The notes under the pieces are model-generated. The model was given only the letters and a program-made list of their open reading frames with translations. It was not told the DNA's origin and searched no databases. Below, piece after piece: positions 1-8,813 of a stretch of 64,000 nt of DNA (positions are counted from its first letter, which is position 1; each line of letters opens with the position of its first letter). The stretch is from Gemmatimonadota bacterium (GTDB lineage: Bacteria > Gemmatimonadota > Gemmatimonadetes > Longimicrobiales > Gaopeijiaceae), in assembly GCA_030428885.1 (NCBI GenBank), contig JAUIEJ010000006.1, forward strand, positions 310,001 through 374,000, given 5' to 3'. A program made the position numbers and the translations under genes.

Positions 1-619
1 GCCCCACCAGGACCACGGGGAAGTTCCGCACCTTTCCCGTCTGGATGAGGGTCAGGGCCTCGAAGAGCTCGTCCATGGTGCCGAACCCGCCGGGGAAGAT
101 GACGAAGGCATCGGCGTACTTCACGAACATGGTCTTCCGGACGAAGAAGTACCGGAAGTCCACGGAGTGGTCCACGAAGGGGTTGGTACCCTGCTCGAAG
201 GGCAGTTCGATGTTGCAGCCGATGGAGGCCACCCCGGCCTCCCGGGCGCCCCGATTGGCGGCCTCCATCATGCCGGGGCCGCCGCCCGTGATGATGCCGA
301 AGCCCGCCTCCCCCAGGAGTCGGGCGGTGTCGACGCACTTCTGGTACATGACGTCCCGGGGTCGCACCCGGGCCGAGCCGAACACCGACACGCAGGGTCC
401 CTGGCCCGTCATGGCTTCGAAGCCTTCCACGAACTCGCCCATGATCCGGAAGATCCGCCACGAATCCAGCGCCAGGGCGAACTTCGGCGACCGGGAGAGC
501 TCTTCGACGGTGGTCTGGAGAAACCGCTCGTCTTCCGTCTCCCGGGAGGGCGGCGGCGGCGGCACCACCTCCTGCTCACCGGGAATGGCCGCGCCTTCGT
601 CGAAGGGCAGGTCGCTCAC
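1..619 (-). CDS. LOG family protein (TIGR00730-type), 3' end cut by the window
   Basis: Members of this family are nucleotide 5'-monophosphate phosphoribohydrolases, including cytokinin-activating LOG enzymes; some were misnamed lysine decarboxylases. The Rossmann-type nucleotide motifs are visible: VFGSARV near residue 70, GGGPGMMEAANRGA near residue 105, and the signature PGGFGTMDE close to the window edge. About 206 residues are present and the C-terminus is missing. The N-terminus carries a proline run and about 60 residues before the core. The GTG start overlaps the stop of the upstream zinc-ribbon gene in a GTGA junction, so the two are probably co-translated. The substrate in this organism cannot be told from sequence. 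Confidence 0.9.
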   Translation of the reverse strand, partial: MSDLPFDEGAAIPGEQEVVPPPPPSRETEDERFLQTTVEELSRSPKFALALDSWRIFRIMGEFVEGFEAMTGQGPCVSVFGSARVRPRDVMYQKCVDTARLLGEAGFGIITGGGPGMMEAANRGAREAGVASIGCNIELPFEQGTNPFVDHSVDFRYFFVRKTMFVKYADAFVIFPGGFGTMDELFEALTLIQTGKVRNFPVVLVG

Positions 620-1425
620 GCGTCGCCCCCGGTGAATGCGGTGGCGTCGGCGCGCACTGTGCCCATCATTTCGGTGTGGGCCTCGTAGTCGAGGTTCCCC
701 GACGCCATCTCGGCATCGAAGACATCCAGCAGGTGCTCGTAGTACCCTCGCGCGGCCTCCGCATCTCCGGCTTCCGCAACCGCCTGGCCCGCAGCGTAGA
801 GGAGCAGCAGGTGGTCCGGCCCCGTCGCGAGACCTTCCTCCGCCGTGGCGATCGCCCCCGTCAGATCCCCCGCGGTCCGTTGCAGCGTCGACTTGTGGAA
901 GAGGCCGTCCAGATCGAGGGGGGCGGCCCGGTCGTACGCCTGGATCGCCATGGGGACGAACTGGGCCGCCTGGACCGAATCTCCGGCGGCCGATGCACGC
1001 ATCACGCGGTCGAAGAGGGCATCCGCTGCTTGCCGCGGCGTCATGGAGTTGAGGTCGACGGCCGCCGCTCCCGTGGCCGGTGCCTGGGTGGGCACGGGAG
1101 CCACCTGGTCGGGGCGCAGGATCGGCCAGGCCACCACCAGGATCAGGAGGATCAGCAGGCCCCCGGCGAACCACCACGCCACGTTGGGATCGCCGGAGCC
1201 GCCCCCCACCTCGGCCCCGGCGGCCGCGCCGGCTCCCGCCGATTTCCGGGAAGCGCCACCGCCTCCCCCGGACCCCGCACCGCACTGGGTGCAGAATCGC
1301 GCACCGGCCTGGAGGGATGCACCACACTGGGTGCAGTGACGGGCCTTCAGAGGAGTCCCACAGTTGCCGCAGAAGTTGCCGCTGGCAGCGCTGCCGCACT
1401 TGGGACAGGTCTTGGACGGTGTCAT
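616..1425 (-). CDS. Double zinc-ribbon membrane protein with TPR-like C-terminal half
   Basis: This 269-residue protein begins with two CxxC...CxxC zinc ribbons (CPKCG...CGNCG and CTQCG...CTQCG, residues 8 to 49). A glycine/alanine-rich linker and one strong transmembrane segment (about residues 84-102) follow. The C-terminal half is alanine-rich and helical and reads like two or three degenerate TPR repeats. Zinc-ribbon-TM-TPR proteins of this kind are common and mostly uncharacterised. It is the first gene of a pair with the LOG gene, overlapping it by 4 bases. No catalytic residues are visible; an adaptor role is only a guess. Confidence 0.8.
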   Translation of the reverse strand: MTPSKTCPKCGSAASGNFCGNCGTPLKARHCTQCGASLQAGARFCTQCGAGSGGGGGASRKSAGAGAAAGAEVGGGSGDPNVAWWFAGGLLILLILVVAWPILRPDQVAPVPTQAPATGAAAVDLNSMTPRQAADALFDRVMRASAAGDSVQAAQFVPMAIQAYDRAAPLDLDGLFHKSTLQRTAGDLTGAIATAEEGLATGPDHLLLLYAAGQAVAEAGDAEAARGYYEHLLDVFDAEMASGNLDYEAHTEMMGTVRADATAFTGGDA

Positions 1426-1459
1426 GGAATCAGGGTTCTTCCGGACAAAGATGAGGAGG

Positions 1460-3868
1460 TCACTGGAACACGCGCTCGGGAGATCCCACCAGGGCCCGGA
1501 ACAGGATGGGCCACGTGGCCATGGACTGCCCCCGATAGTTGGGCTGGAATCCGAAGAGGGTCACCGAGCCCTGGCCCACCCGGGCCTCCACGATGGCCGG
1601 CTTTCCGGCCACGTGTTCGGGCCCCAGCACCCATCCCGACATCAGGGGCTGATCGGCGAACCGGGCCAGAACGCGGACCGTGGGATCGGTGACGTCGAAG
1701 GCCCGACTGCTGCGCCAGAACCACGAGGCCACCTCGGGCTCCAGGCCCTGGGCGAAGGGATCGTCTTCGAGCTCCAGCGACAGGAGCGACCCCGGAATGT
1801 AGAAGTCCTGCGGCGGGAGTCGATCCACGGCGTTGTCCACGCCCAGGTCGAAGAGATCGACGGCCAGCTCGGTGGCCTCCTCGATGGCCACGAGGCGTCC
1901 CCCGTTCCGCACGAAGTCCCGGAGCGCACGCTGGCCGTCCTCGCCGATCCCCCCGGTGTACTCGTCGGGAAGGACGCCCTCCGAGAAACCCTCGACGATG
2001 GCCGCCGGGCTCTGGTCCTGGAGAAGGATCACGTCGAAGCGCTCGTTGAGATTCCCGGCCCGGATCGTGGCATCGTGGATCGTGTCGTAGGCGAGGCCGT
2101 GCTCGTCGAACACCCACCGCGTCCATCCCGCTTCCATGGGTTCCCGCCATCCCTTGTAGATCCCCACCCGGGGCGCACCGTCGCCCCGGAGTCCCGGCGG
2201 GAGCCGGAAGTCGAAGTCCGGCGCATCGATGCGCTCGGAGAGGGCGACGCCCAGAGGCTCGAAGACGGGCACCGCATCGATGTCGAGAAGGAGGGGCAGG
2301 GTGTGGGCGGTGACGTCGTACGGGCGCTTGGGCGGGCCCCCGGGATACTCCCGGAGGTCGGGATAGACCTGGCGCTCCAGGAGCGTCTGGGCGAACGAGG
2401 CGTAGGGCTGCCGCATGGGCACCACCCAGGTGCCGGCCTCGAACCGTTCGCCGTCGGCGGTGAAGGGGGCTTCGGCCCGGTGGACCTCCACGTCGCCCAT
2501 GGCCAGGATCCGCAGGGCGTAGGCCACGCCTCCCGGATTGTCCTCGTCCGGCGGGATCAGCCACGCCTCGGGGGTACCTTCGGCCACCTCCACCGCCCGG
2601 GTCCCGATGGCGTGGAAGTTCTCCAGCCAGTAGCGCCGGTTGCGAGCGGCGTTGGTGAGGAGCGCCATTGCGCCCGCCTCCTGATACTCCACGATGTCGG
2701 GCAGACCCCAGCGCCCTCCTTCCCACGGCCAGGGGTAGTTCCAGCTCCGGGCCCCGGCGTCGTACTCCCGTCCCCCTCCGATGTCGGCGGGATCGACCTC
2801 CACCGAGGTCGCCAGATCGGCCGACGCGGTTTCACTCAGGATCCGGGCTCCCGCGTGGTAGTGCTGATAGGCGCGGGCCGGGGTGTAGGCGTCGTAGATG
2901 GCCTGGACCACCACGCCCGGCTTGCCCTGGGCCGTGAGTTCCGCGGCCATGTAGCTGCCCAACTGACTCACGGCACTGGTGAGTCCCGGGTCGATGTTGG
3001 GGTCCCACGGCTCGGTGTAGGGGGGGAAGAAGATCCGGGCGCCCCCGCCCCCCATCTGGTGGATGTCGTGGACGATCTGGGGGTGCCAGGCGTTGTGGGC
3101 CTTCTCGATGGTGAGGCGGGTCTCGGCCTGGGTGAAGGCGTACCAGTCCCGGTTGTTGTCGTGGCCGACGTAGCGATGGTACAGCCAGGGCAGGGGGGCG
3201 GCTTCGTACTCGGTTCCGACCCACTCCTCGTACCAGTCCACGACCCACTGGAGCCCGTCGGGGTTCAGCGACGGAATGTCCAGGAGCACCACGTTGTCCA
3301 GGATCTCCCGCACCTTCTCGTCGTCGGACGAGGCCAGCCGGTAGAGAAGGTTCGCCGCGGACTGGGAAGACCCCACTTCGGTGGCGTGGATGCCGTGGGT
3401 GATGAGCACCACCGTGCGCCCCTCGTCCAGAAGCCGGGCCAGCTCCGCCTCACCCCCGATGCGCCGAGGATCGGCCAGCCGCATCTGGATCTCCCGGAGC
3501 TGGTCGAGGCGGGCGTGATTGGCCGGGCTGGTCACGGTGAGCATCACGAAGGGGCGCCCGTCGGTGGTCTGCCCGAGGGTATCCACCGCGACCCGGTCCG
3601 AGGCCCTGGCCAGGGCCTCGTAGTACCCGGTCAACTCGGTCCAGTCGGCCAGGCGTTGCTCCGTGCCCGGGCGGAAGCCCAGGACCGAGGCGGGCGTGGG
3701 CACCTGGGCGGCGGCCCCAACCACGGCGACGGCCGAGAAGACAAGACCGGCGGCCAACCGGGACACGAGGGTTCGCGGGGGGAGGGGCGTCCGGTTCGGG
3801 GCGGGACGAGGATGGCGCATGGGCGGGGTCGCGGAAGGTGGGAGCGGGGGCGAGGGCATCGTACCCAT
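1460..3868 (-). CDS. Secreted M14-family zinc carboxypeptidase
   Basis: A large (about 800 residues) peptidase with an N-terminal export signal (hydrophobic core LAAGLVFSAVAVVGA ending in AQ). The M14 zinc site is recognisable: HATE (the HxxE pair) followed later by DIHQMGG, which supplies the third ligand. SLNPDG and NNRDWYAF are also typical of the family. A C-terminal glutamine-amidotransferase-like region (about residues 550-780) is common in secreted M14 proteins of this size. The start at 3868 was preferred because GGAGGGAGGCGGG lies just upstream; 3820 gives a shorter, more classical signal peptide. It probably degrades exogenous peptides outside the inner membrane. Confidence 0.85.
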   Translation of the reverse strand: MGTMPSPPLPPSATPPMRHPRPAPNRTPLPPRTLVSRLAAGLVFSAVAVVGAAAQVPTPASVLGFRPGTEQRLADWTELTGYYEALARASDRVAVDTLGQTTDGRPFVMLTVTSPANHARLDQLREIQMRLADPRRIGGEAELARLLDEGRTVVLITHGIHATEVGSSQSAANLLYRLASSDDEKVREILDNVVLLDIPSLNPDGLQWVVDWYEEWVGTEYEAAPLPWLYHRYVGHDNNRDWYAFTQAETRLTIEKAHNAWHPQIVHDIHQMGGGGARIFFPPYTEPWDPNIDPGLTSAVSQLGSYMAAELTAQGKPGVVVQAIYDAYTPARAYQHYHAGARILSETASADLATSVEVDPADIGGGREYDAGARSWNYPWPWEGGRWGLPDIVEYQEAGAMALLTNAARNRRYWLENFHAIGTRAVEVAEGTPEAWLIPPDEDNPGGVAYALRILAMGDVEVHRAEAPFTADGERFEAGTWVVPMRQPYASFAQTLLERQVYPDLREYPGGPPKRPYDVTAHTLPLLLDIDAVPVFEPLGVALSERIDAPDFDFRLPPGLRGDGAPRVGIYKGWREPMEAGWTRWVFDEHGLAYDTIHDATIRAGNLNERFDVILLQDQSPAAIVEGFSEGVLPDEYTGGIGEDGQRALRDFVRNGGRLVAIEEATELAVDLFDLGVDNAVDRLPPQDFYIPGSLLSLELEDDPFAQGLEPEVASWFWRSSRAFDVTDPTVRVLARFADQPLMSGWVLGPEHVAGKPAIVEARVGQGSVTLFGFQPNYRGQSMATWPILFRALVGSPERVFQ

Positions 3869-3909
3869 CCCGCCTCCCTCCAGCAACGCTCCATGGGACT
3901 CCCGACGGG

Positions 3910-4674
3910 TCAGAGTCCCGACGGATGGTCCAGGAAGGTCCAGGTCAGGTCGAACCGGTCGGCCAGGTGGGTGGCCAACGCCTTCACACCGAAGGTCTCG
4001 GTGGCGTAGTGGCCGGCCAGCACGAGGTGCATGCCCAGCTCGTGGGCGTCGGTGAAGGTGTGGTGGGCGCCCTCGCCCGTGACCAGGGCGTCGAGCCCCG
4101 CCGTGGCGGCGTCCTCCAGGAACGAGGCGCCCCCTCCGGTCACCACCCCCACCCGATGTACGGCGTCGGGACCGGCGCCGAGCCGTCGGGCGGGGCCATC
4201 CACGGCCTGGGACGCACGGTCTTCCAGTTCACCGGGCGACCATCCACCGGGGGCCAGGCCCCACCAGCCCAGGGGCGCGCCCTTGTATTCGCCGAACCTC
4301 CCCTCGATCCGGAGTCCCATGGCCCGAGCGAGAAGAGCACAGTTGCCCAGTTCCGGGTGTCCGTCCAGGGGAAGGTGCACCGAGTAGACCGCCATCCCGC
4401 TGTTCAGCAACTGCGCCAGTTTGCGGTACCGACGTCCCGTTATGGGGCGCAGACCGCTCCAGAACAGCCCGTGGTGGACGATGAGCAGGTCGGCGTCGGC
4501 GGCCACCGCGGCGGTGATCACCGCCTCGCTGGCATCGACGGCCGAGGCGATCCGGTGCACCGGTCGGCCTGGGGCTCCCTGGACCTGGAGACCGTTGAGG
4601 GCCGTGGGATAGTCGGGATGGTCCTGCACCCCGAGGAGCTCATCGGCATACTGGATCACCGATTCCAATTTCAT
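3910..4674 (-). CDS. Nif3-like dinuclear metal centre protein (YqfO/YbgI family)
   Basis: A 254-residue member of the NIF3 superfamily, toroidal hexamers with a dinuclear metal site and uncertain cellular role, often annotated as GTP cyclohydrolase type 1-like. Visible family features are the N-terminal DYPTALNGLQVQG, the metal-binding LLIVHHGLFW (residues 65-75), YSVHLPLD, and the C-terminal GEGAHHTFTDAHELG and LAGHYATETFG. ATG 4674 was chosen because the family begins MKLxxxIxxxDELL; an in-frame upstream extension of 28 residues is proline-rich and unlike the family. It lies upstream of the M14 peptidase in the same direction. Confidence 0.9.
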   Translation of the reverse strand: MKLESVIQYADELLGVQDHPDYPTALNGLQVQGAPGRPVHRIASAVDASEAVITAAVAADADLLIVHHGLFWSGLRPITGRRYRKLAQLLNSGMAVYSVHLPLDGHPELGNCALLARAMGLRIEGRFGEYKGAPLGWWGLAPGGWSPGELEDRASQAVDGPARRLGAGPDAVHRVGVVTGGGASFLEDAATAGLDALVTGEGAHHTFTDAHELGMHLVLAGHYATETFGVKALATHLADRFDLTWTFLDHPSGL

Positions 4675-4876
4675 GGCGGGCCCGAGCGCGGTCCGAGGGA
4701 CGGAAGGGTTTTCAACATCGGGCGTGGAATCCCGGGGGACAACCCCCGTGTGGAACACCGCGCCGCCCCGTGGAAAACCCCGCGTTCGTGGCGTCTCTCC
4801 GCCATGAAACGTGAACGGGGCCGAATGTGGAAAACCGACCGGAGGCCCGTTTCCACAGACGGAGAGCCTGGAGGCC
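4675..4876. other. Intergenic segment with a cluster of TGTGGAA-type DnaA-box-like motifs
   Basis: This 202-base gap separates the bactofilin and Nif3-like genes. It holds TGTGGAACA (about 4750), CGTGGAAAA (about 4772), TGTGGAAAA (about 4825) and TTTCCACAG in the opposite orientation (about 4850). These resemble weak DnaA boxes (consensus TGTGGATAA/TTATCCACA), but none is perfect. It must also contain the promoter for the Nif3-like gene or the terminator of the bactofilin gene; no clear hairpin was seen. Confidence 0.35.
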
Positions 4877-5335
4877 TCAGCCGGCCTTCTGCGCCGCGTC
4901 GTCGTCCATCTTCCGGGGACCCGACGGCACGGTCGACTTCGACGACACCACGTCCGACACGGCCTTCTCGCCCATGGTGAGGGAGCCGTTCATCTCGGCG
5001 CCCTCTTCGAGCTGCATGCGACGCGCCCGCACCTCGGCGTTGATCCGGGCCGTGGCCTGCACCTCGAGGCGGGACGCGGCGTTGACCGACCCGCTGACCC
5101 GGCCTCCCAGGACCGCGTCCTGGGTGAAGATCTTCCCCTCCACCTCGCCGTCCTTCCCCACGACCACGGCCTTGCCGGCCCGAATGGTCCCTTCGACGCG
5201 TCCCTCGATGCGGAGGGTGCCGTCGGTTTCGCAGTCGCCCACCACGGTCATGCCCGGGCCGATGATGGAGATGACGGTATCCTGGGGGACGGGGGTCGAT
5301 CGGTCACGTGCCATGGAAGAGCTCCGAAACTTCAT
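4877..5335 (-). CDS. Bactofilin (polymer-forming cytoskeletal protein)
   Basis: A 152-residue protein with the bactofilin/DUF583 beta-helix: repeated short glycine-punctuated strands such as GTLRIEGRVEGTI, VVVGKDGEVEGKI and AVLGGRVSGSV (residues 35-125), with short unstructured ends. Bactofilins assemble into nucleotide-independent filaments at the membrane and often position peptidoglycan hydrolases. The ATG at 5335 overlaps the stop of the M23 peptidase gene (ATGA); ATG 5314 is an alternative giving MARDRSTP. The adjacent M23 peptidase and parAB suggest that the filament links cell-wall remodelling or chromosome segregation to the envelope; this is inferred from neighbourhood only. Confidence 0.93.
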   Translation of the reverse strand: MKFRSSSMARDRSTPVPQDTVISIIGPGMTVVGDCETDGTLRIEGRVEGTIRAGKAVVVGKDGEVEGKIFTQDAVLGGRVSGSVNAASRLEVQATARINAEVRARRMQLEEGAEMNGSLTMGEKAVSDVVSSKSTVPSGPRKMDDDAAQKAG

Positions 5336-6096
5336 GCGGGGGGTCGGACCAGGGTGAGGGGATCGACGGCCTCGCCGTCGAGAAGGACCTCGAAGTGCAA
5401 ATGTGGTGCCGTGGATCGGCCGGTGCTTCCCGAGAGGGCGATGATCTCCCGACGGCGGACGGACGCGCCTTCCGCCACCAGGAGGAGGTTGGCGTGGGCG
5501 TATCGGGTTCGATACCCGTTTCCGTGATCCAGCACGATGTATCGCCCGTACACGGGATCCTCGCCCGCCTCGGCCACGGTCCCGGCCCCGGCCGCCCGGA
5601 TGTACGAGTCGGTGGGGACCGCGATGTCCAGGCCTGGATGGCCGCCGGCGTCCACCCCCTCGAGGAGAGGCTGGGTGACGAAACCCCGTTCGGTGAGCGG
5701 CCAGGCCGAAGGGGTCGGATCGTCATCGTCGGCGGAGTCGCGGTTGCGCACTCCCGCCGGAGGGGGCAGCCAGACTTCGGACTCCACACCGTCTCCGCCG
5801 GGACCGAACAAAGACCGAATCTGGTCGTACCGGGTCTCCATGGCTTCCAGCGTTCGGGCCAGGGCCTCGAACTGCTCCCGCTCGGCCTCGAGCTCGGTCA
5901 CCCGGGCCTCCAGGGTCGATACCCGGAGAGCGCGGACGCCGAACCACACCCACGAGGTGAGGAACAGCACGGAAGCGACGCCCAGCGTCCAGGCGCCCCG
6001 ACGAAGCCAGAGCATGGAGCGCGCAGAGATGGTGAAGGTGCGGCTCTCGGTTCCGTCACCCGGCACCCAGATCAGGGACGAATCGTCGTCGGCCAC
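5332..6096 (-). CDS. M23/LytM-type peptidase, membrane anchored with coiled coil
   Basis: A 254-residue bitopic protein: a short cytoplasmic N-terminus, a TM segment (about residues 33-52), a coiled coil (about 58-95), then an M23 domain. The zinc ligands are visible in HPGLDIAVP (HxxxD) and, near the C-terminus, in APHLHFEV (HLH); YAHANLL supplies the usual catalytic histidine region. It therefore has a complete LytM active site and could cut peptidoglycan cross-links, although some relatives act as amidase activators. It starts with GTG 4 bases after parB and its stop overlaps the bactofilin start, so parB, this gene and bactofilin probably form one transcript. Confidence 0.92.
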   Translation of the reverse strand: MADDDSSLIWVPGDGTESRTFTISARSMLWLRRGAWTLGVASVLFLTSWVWFGVRALRVSTLEARVTELEAEREQFEALARTLEAMETRYDQIRSLFGPGGDGVESEVWLPPPAGVRNRDSADDDDPTPSAWPLTERGFVTQPLLEGVDAGGHPGLDIAVPTDSYIRAAGAGTVAEAGEDPVYGRYIVLDHGNGYRTRYAHANLLLVAEGASVRRREIIALSGSTGRSTAPHLHFEVLLDGEAVDPLTLVRPPA

Positions 6097-6100
6097 GAGA

Positions 6101-6997
6101 TCAGCCCAGCACGTCGGCCGCTTCCTCGCCCGCGATCAGGGCGAACAGCCGCTCGAAGTCCTCGGCGTCGTGAAACGGCACCTCGATGACCCCCTTTCCC
6201 GAGCGCGCCCCACCCCGGATCTGGACCCGGGTGGAGAGGCGCTCCCGGAGGGCTTCCTCGAGGGCCAGGATCACCGGGTCCCGGGAACGCCGCGATCCCG
6301 CACCCTTCCGGCCTCCCCGCCCTTCCCCTTTCGCGGCCCGCACGCGGCGCTCCACCTCCCGCACCGACCACCCTTCCTTCACGGTGGCCCGGGCCAGATC
6401 CGCCGCCCGGACTCCGTCGTCCAACGACAGGAGCGCCCGGGCATGTCCAGTGCTCAAGTCACCGTGCTGCAACAACTTACGAATGGAGGGCGGCAACTTG
6501 AGGAGCCGCAGCATGTTGGCGACGGTGCTCCGATCTTTGCCCACGGCCTGGGCCACGTCCTCCTGGGTCAGGCCGAACCGATCCATGAGAGACTCGTATC
6601 CCTCGGCCTCTTCCAGGGGGTTGAGCTGTTCCCGTTGGAGATTCTCCACCAGGGCCAGGACCAGCAAGGCTTCGTCGCTGACCTCCCGGACCACCACCGG
6701 CACGTCGGTCCAATCGAGCCGCTGGATCGAGCGGAATCGGCGTTCCCCGGCCACGAGTTGGTAGCGATCCCCCGATCCCCCGTCGGGTCGCACGAGAAGC
6801 GGCTGGAGCAGGCCGTTCTCGCGAATGGACGAGACCAGTTCGCCCAGCTCGTCTTCGGAGAACTCCTTCCGAGGCTGGAGGGGATTGGGAACGATGGACC
6901 CCACGGGGACCCGCCGGACTTCGGTTTCCGACGGCTCCGACACCAGGTGTTCGCCGAGGAGGGCGCCGAGACCGCGACCGAGGCGATCCTTCTTCAT
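6101..6997 (-). CDS. parB: Chromosome-partitioning protein ParB
   Basis: A 298-residue ParB. The N-terminal ParB/Srx CTP-binding domain shows NPLQPRKEF and the GERRFRS motif. It is followed by the helix-turn-helix (LTQEDVAQAVGKDRSTVANMLRLL), a basic linker and a C-terminal dimerisation region. ParB loads at parS sites as a CTP-dependent sliding clamp and recruits SMC. Its ATG overlaps the parA stop by 4 bases. Three matches to the universal parS sequence lie upstream of parA within the window, consistent with this protein's binding site. Confidence 0.97.
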   Translation of the reverse strand: MKKDRLGRGLGALLGEHLVSEPSETEVRRVPVGSIVPNPLQPRKEFSEDELGELVSSIRENGLLQPLLVRPDGGSGDRYQLVAGERRFRSIQRLDWTDVPVVVREVSDEALLVLALVENLQREQLNPLEEAEGYESLMDRFGLTQEDVAQAVGKDRSTVANMLRLLKLPPSIRKLLQHGDLSTGHARALLSLDDGVRAADLARATVKEGWSVREVERRVRAAKGEGRGGRKGAGSRRSRDPVILALEEALRERLSTRVQIRGGARSGKGVIEVPFHDAEDFERLFALIAGEEAADVLG

Positions 6998-7788
6998 GCC
7001 GTCTCCCGCGTCGGGCGCCGCTCATCCCGAGCCTGAATCACTTCGCGCGCGAGGGCCAGATAACTCTGGGCGCCGGCGGAGAGGGCGTCGTACTCGACGA
7101 TGGGGCTTCCGAAGCTCGGCGCTTCGGCGAGGCGTACGTTCCGGGGGATCTGGGTGCGATAGACCTTCCGCCCGAAGTACTGCACGGCCTCTTCGGCGAC
7201 CTGACGGGACAGATTCAGCCGTTTGTCGTACATGGTGAGAAGCACACCCTCGATCTCCAGCGAGGGATTGAGCCCCTTCTGCACGACGCGCACCGTGTTC
7301 AAGAGTTGGCTCAGGCCCTCCAGTGCGTAGAACTCGCACTGGATCGGGATCAGCACCGAATCGGCGGCCGTGAGTGTGTTGAGGGTCAGGAGCCCCAGAG
7401 ACGGAGGACAATCCACGAGGATGAAGTCGTATTCGTCCCGGATGGGCGCCAACGCAGCCCGGAGAATCGACTCCCGCTCGCCCTCGCCCACCAGCTCGAT
7501 CTCGGCACCCACCAGGTGTTTGGTCGAGGGAAGGAGATCGAGGTGGTCGAAGTGCACGCCCTTGGCCACGCACGACGCCACGGAACGGCGTTCTACCAGG
7601 ACATCGTAGACCGTAGGCCGGGATTGCCGGCCTTCCAGCCCCAGACCCGAGGTGGCGTTGCCCTGGGGGTCGATGTCGATGATCAACGTGCGTTGCTCCG
7701 CCACCGCGAGAGCCGCGCCCAGGTTGATGGCCGTGGTCGTCTTTCCGACTCCACCCTTCTGATTCGCGATGGCGATAACGCGGGACAT
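6994..7788 (-). CDS. parA: Chromosome-partitioning ATPase ParA (Soj-type)
   Basis: A 264-residue ParA/Soj ATPase starting MSRVIAIANQKGGVGKTTT, with the deviant Walker A KGGVGKTT at residues 11-18, switch region DIDPQGNATSG, and Walker B ILVDCPPSLG. ATG 7788 was chosen because family members begin almost at the P-loop; the open frame runs about 100 codons further upstream through the parS-containing gap but is not protein-like there. With ParB it segregates the origin region. It is the first gene of the parA-parB-M23-bactofilin set. Confidence 0.97.
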   Translation of the reverse strand: MSRVIAIANQKGGVGKTTTAINLGAALAVAEQRTLIIDIDPQGNATSGLGLEGRQSRPTVYDVLVERRSVASCVAKGVHFDHLDLLPSTKHLVGAEIELVGEGERESILRAALAPIRDEYDFILVDCPPSLGLLTLNTLTAADSVLIPIQCEFYALEGLSQLLNTVRVVQKGLNPSLEIEGVLLTMYDKRLNLSRQVAEEAVQYFGRKVYRTQIPRNVRLAEAPSFGSPIVEYDALSAGAQSYLALAREVIQARDERRPTRETA

Positions 7789-8033
7789 GGCCGACTGGGG
7801 CTCGAGAAACGGGCGCCGGGAACACGGAGGGGTCGGAATATGGCCCCCCGAACCGGCGACGTAAAGCAACTTGTGGTCCCCCCCTGGGCGTTCGAAGGGC
7901 AGTTGTGGCCCGGTTCGGCGTCCGGGGGTGCAGGAAATCGCCCGACCCCACGTCGCCCCACGGAGGACCGTCATTACGGGGGATGCGGATGGAAGCTGCC
8001 GCTCGCCACAATTCCCACAGTCACGGGAACGCG

Positions 8034-8042
8034 TGTGGATTG
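8034..8042 (-). other. Degenerate DnaA box abutting parS site 1
   Basis: TGTGGATTG matches the DnaA box TGTGGATAA at 7 of 9 positions and shares its last two bases with the first parS. Simultaneous occupation by DnaA and ParB would be sterically difficult. This is a weak match and may be chance. Confidence 0.3.
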
Positions 8043-8056
8043 TTTCACGTGGAACG
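8041..8056. other. parS site 1 (ParB-binding)
   Basis: TGTTTCACGTGGAACG matches the universal parS TGTTTCACGTGAAACA at 14 of 16 positions (differences at positions 12 and 16). It lies 253 bases upstream of the parA start. Confidence 0.85.
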
Positions 8057-8155
8057 GTCCCCGGGGACGCGGTATTCCAGGGGAATGCGGCGGCGCGAAG
8101 CCACAAACGTGCCTACGATCCCGACTCGCTGCCGGCCGGCGTGTAACGAGCCGGG

Positions 8156-8164
8156 TGTGGATAA
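8156..8164 (-). other. Perfect consensus DnaA box
   Basis: TGTGGATAA is the exact complement of TTATCCACA, the strongest DnaA box. It lies 30 bases from the perfect parS and is the only perfect box I found in the window. Confidence 0.65.
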
Positions 8165-8194
8165 AGAGGGGCGCTCGATATCGGTCCGGGATCG

Positions 8195-8210
8195 TGTTTC
8201 ACGTGAAACA
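8195..8210. other. parS site 2, perfect 16-bp palindrome
   Basis: TGTTTCACGTGAAACA is identical to the universal chromosomal parS consensus. It lies about 7 kb from dnaA, where primary ParB loading sites are usually found. Confidence 0.95.
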
Positions 8211-8797
8211 GGACCACGACCAGTCCGCTTCCCACGGCTCGCTAGTGCAACAACGCCCCTTCCCCCTCTCCCGAGCTCGGATGACCACCCAACGGGGGGT
8301 CCCGCAGCTGGTGTGGCCGCCAGGCGTGCGCCGCGGCCCGTTCCAACCCACAGCCCGGGCGGAACAGGGCCGGTCCGACGGAAGGGGTTCGCGCGAAGCA
8401 ATAGTCACGCGTGCACGCACCGCGCACACCGTTACGCCGTGCGGCCGGCGGAGGCGTCGACGCCGTCGAACCAACCCGCGGGCCACGCGCGTGCGCGCGG
8501 TGGGCGAGTACACGTTCGAAGCGCGGGCTGGCGGGCGCGGGTGCAATGAAGTGCCCTGAACGCAGCGCGTCGGGCGCCGAACATGGCCCCGAGACCAACG
8601 CCGCGACGTGCACCGTACCGCCCGCGAACCCTGGGATGAACGGAGCCGCCTCGGCGCCCGATCCGCTCGACGCTCCGACCCAACGGCCCCTGGGCCGGAT
8701 CCAACACCGCACCGTCCGGACGTTCCCGGATCGATGCGGAGTCCCGGCCAAGCACCCCCGCGCTCCCGGGGCGGGAACGGTCTCATCCACCCCCAGG

Positions 8798-8813
8798 TGT
8801 TTCACGTGGAACA
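8798..8813. other. parS site 3 (ParB-binding)
   Basis: TGTTTCACGTGGAACA matches the parS consensus at 15 of 16 positions. It carries the same A-to-G change at position 12 as site 1, so the local ParB evidently tolerates it. It lies about 600 bases from site 2 and 400 bases beyond the mnmG stop. Confidence 0.9.

Noticed and set aside
1364-4009. 881-codon plus-strand open frame opposite the M14 peptidase
   Set aside because: Antisense shadow; the minus strand carries intact M14 catalytic motifs.
6994-8106. Long N-terminal extension of ParA
   Set aside because: ParA proteins start a few residues before KGGVGKT; the extension covers parS site 1 and is not protein-like.
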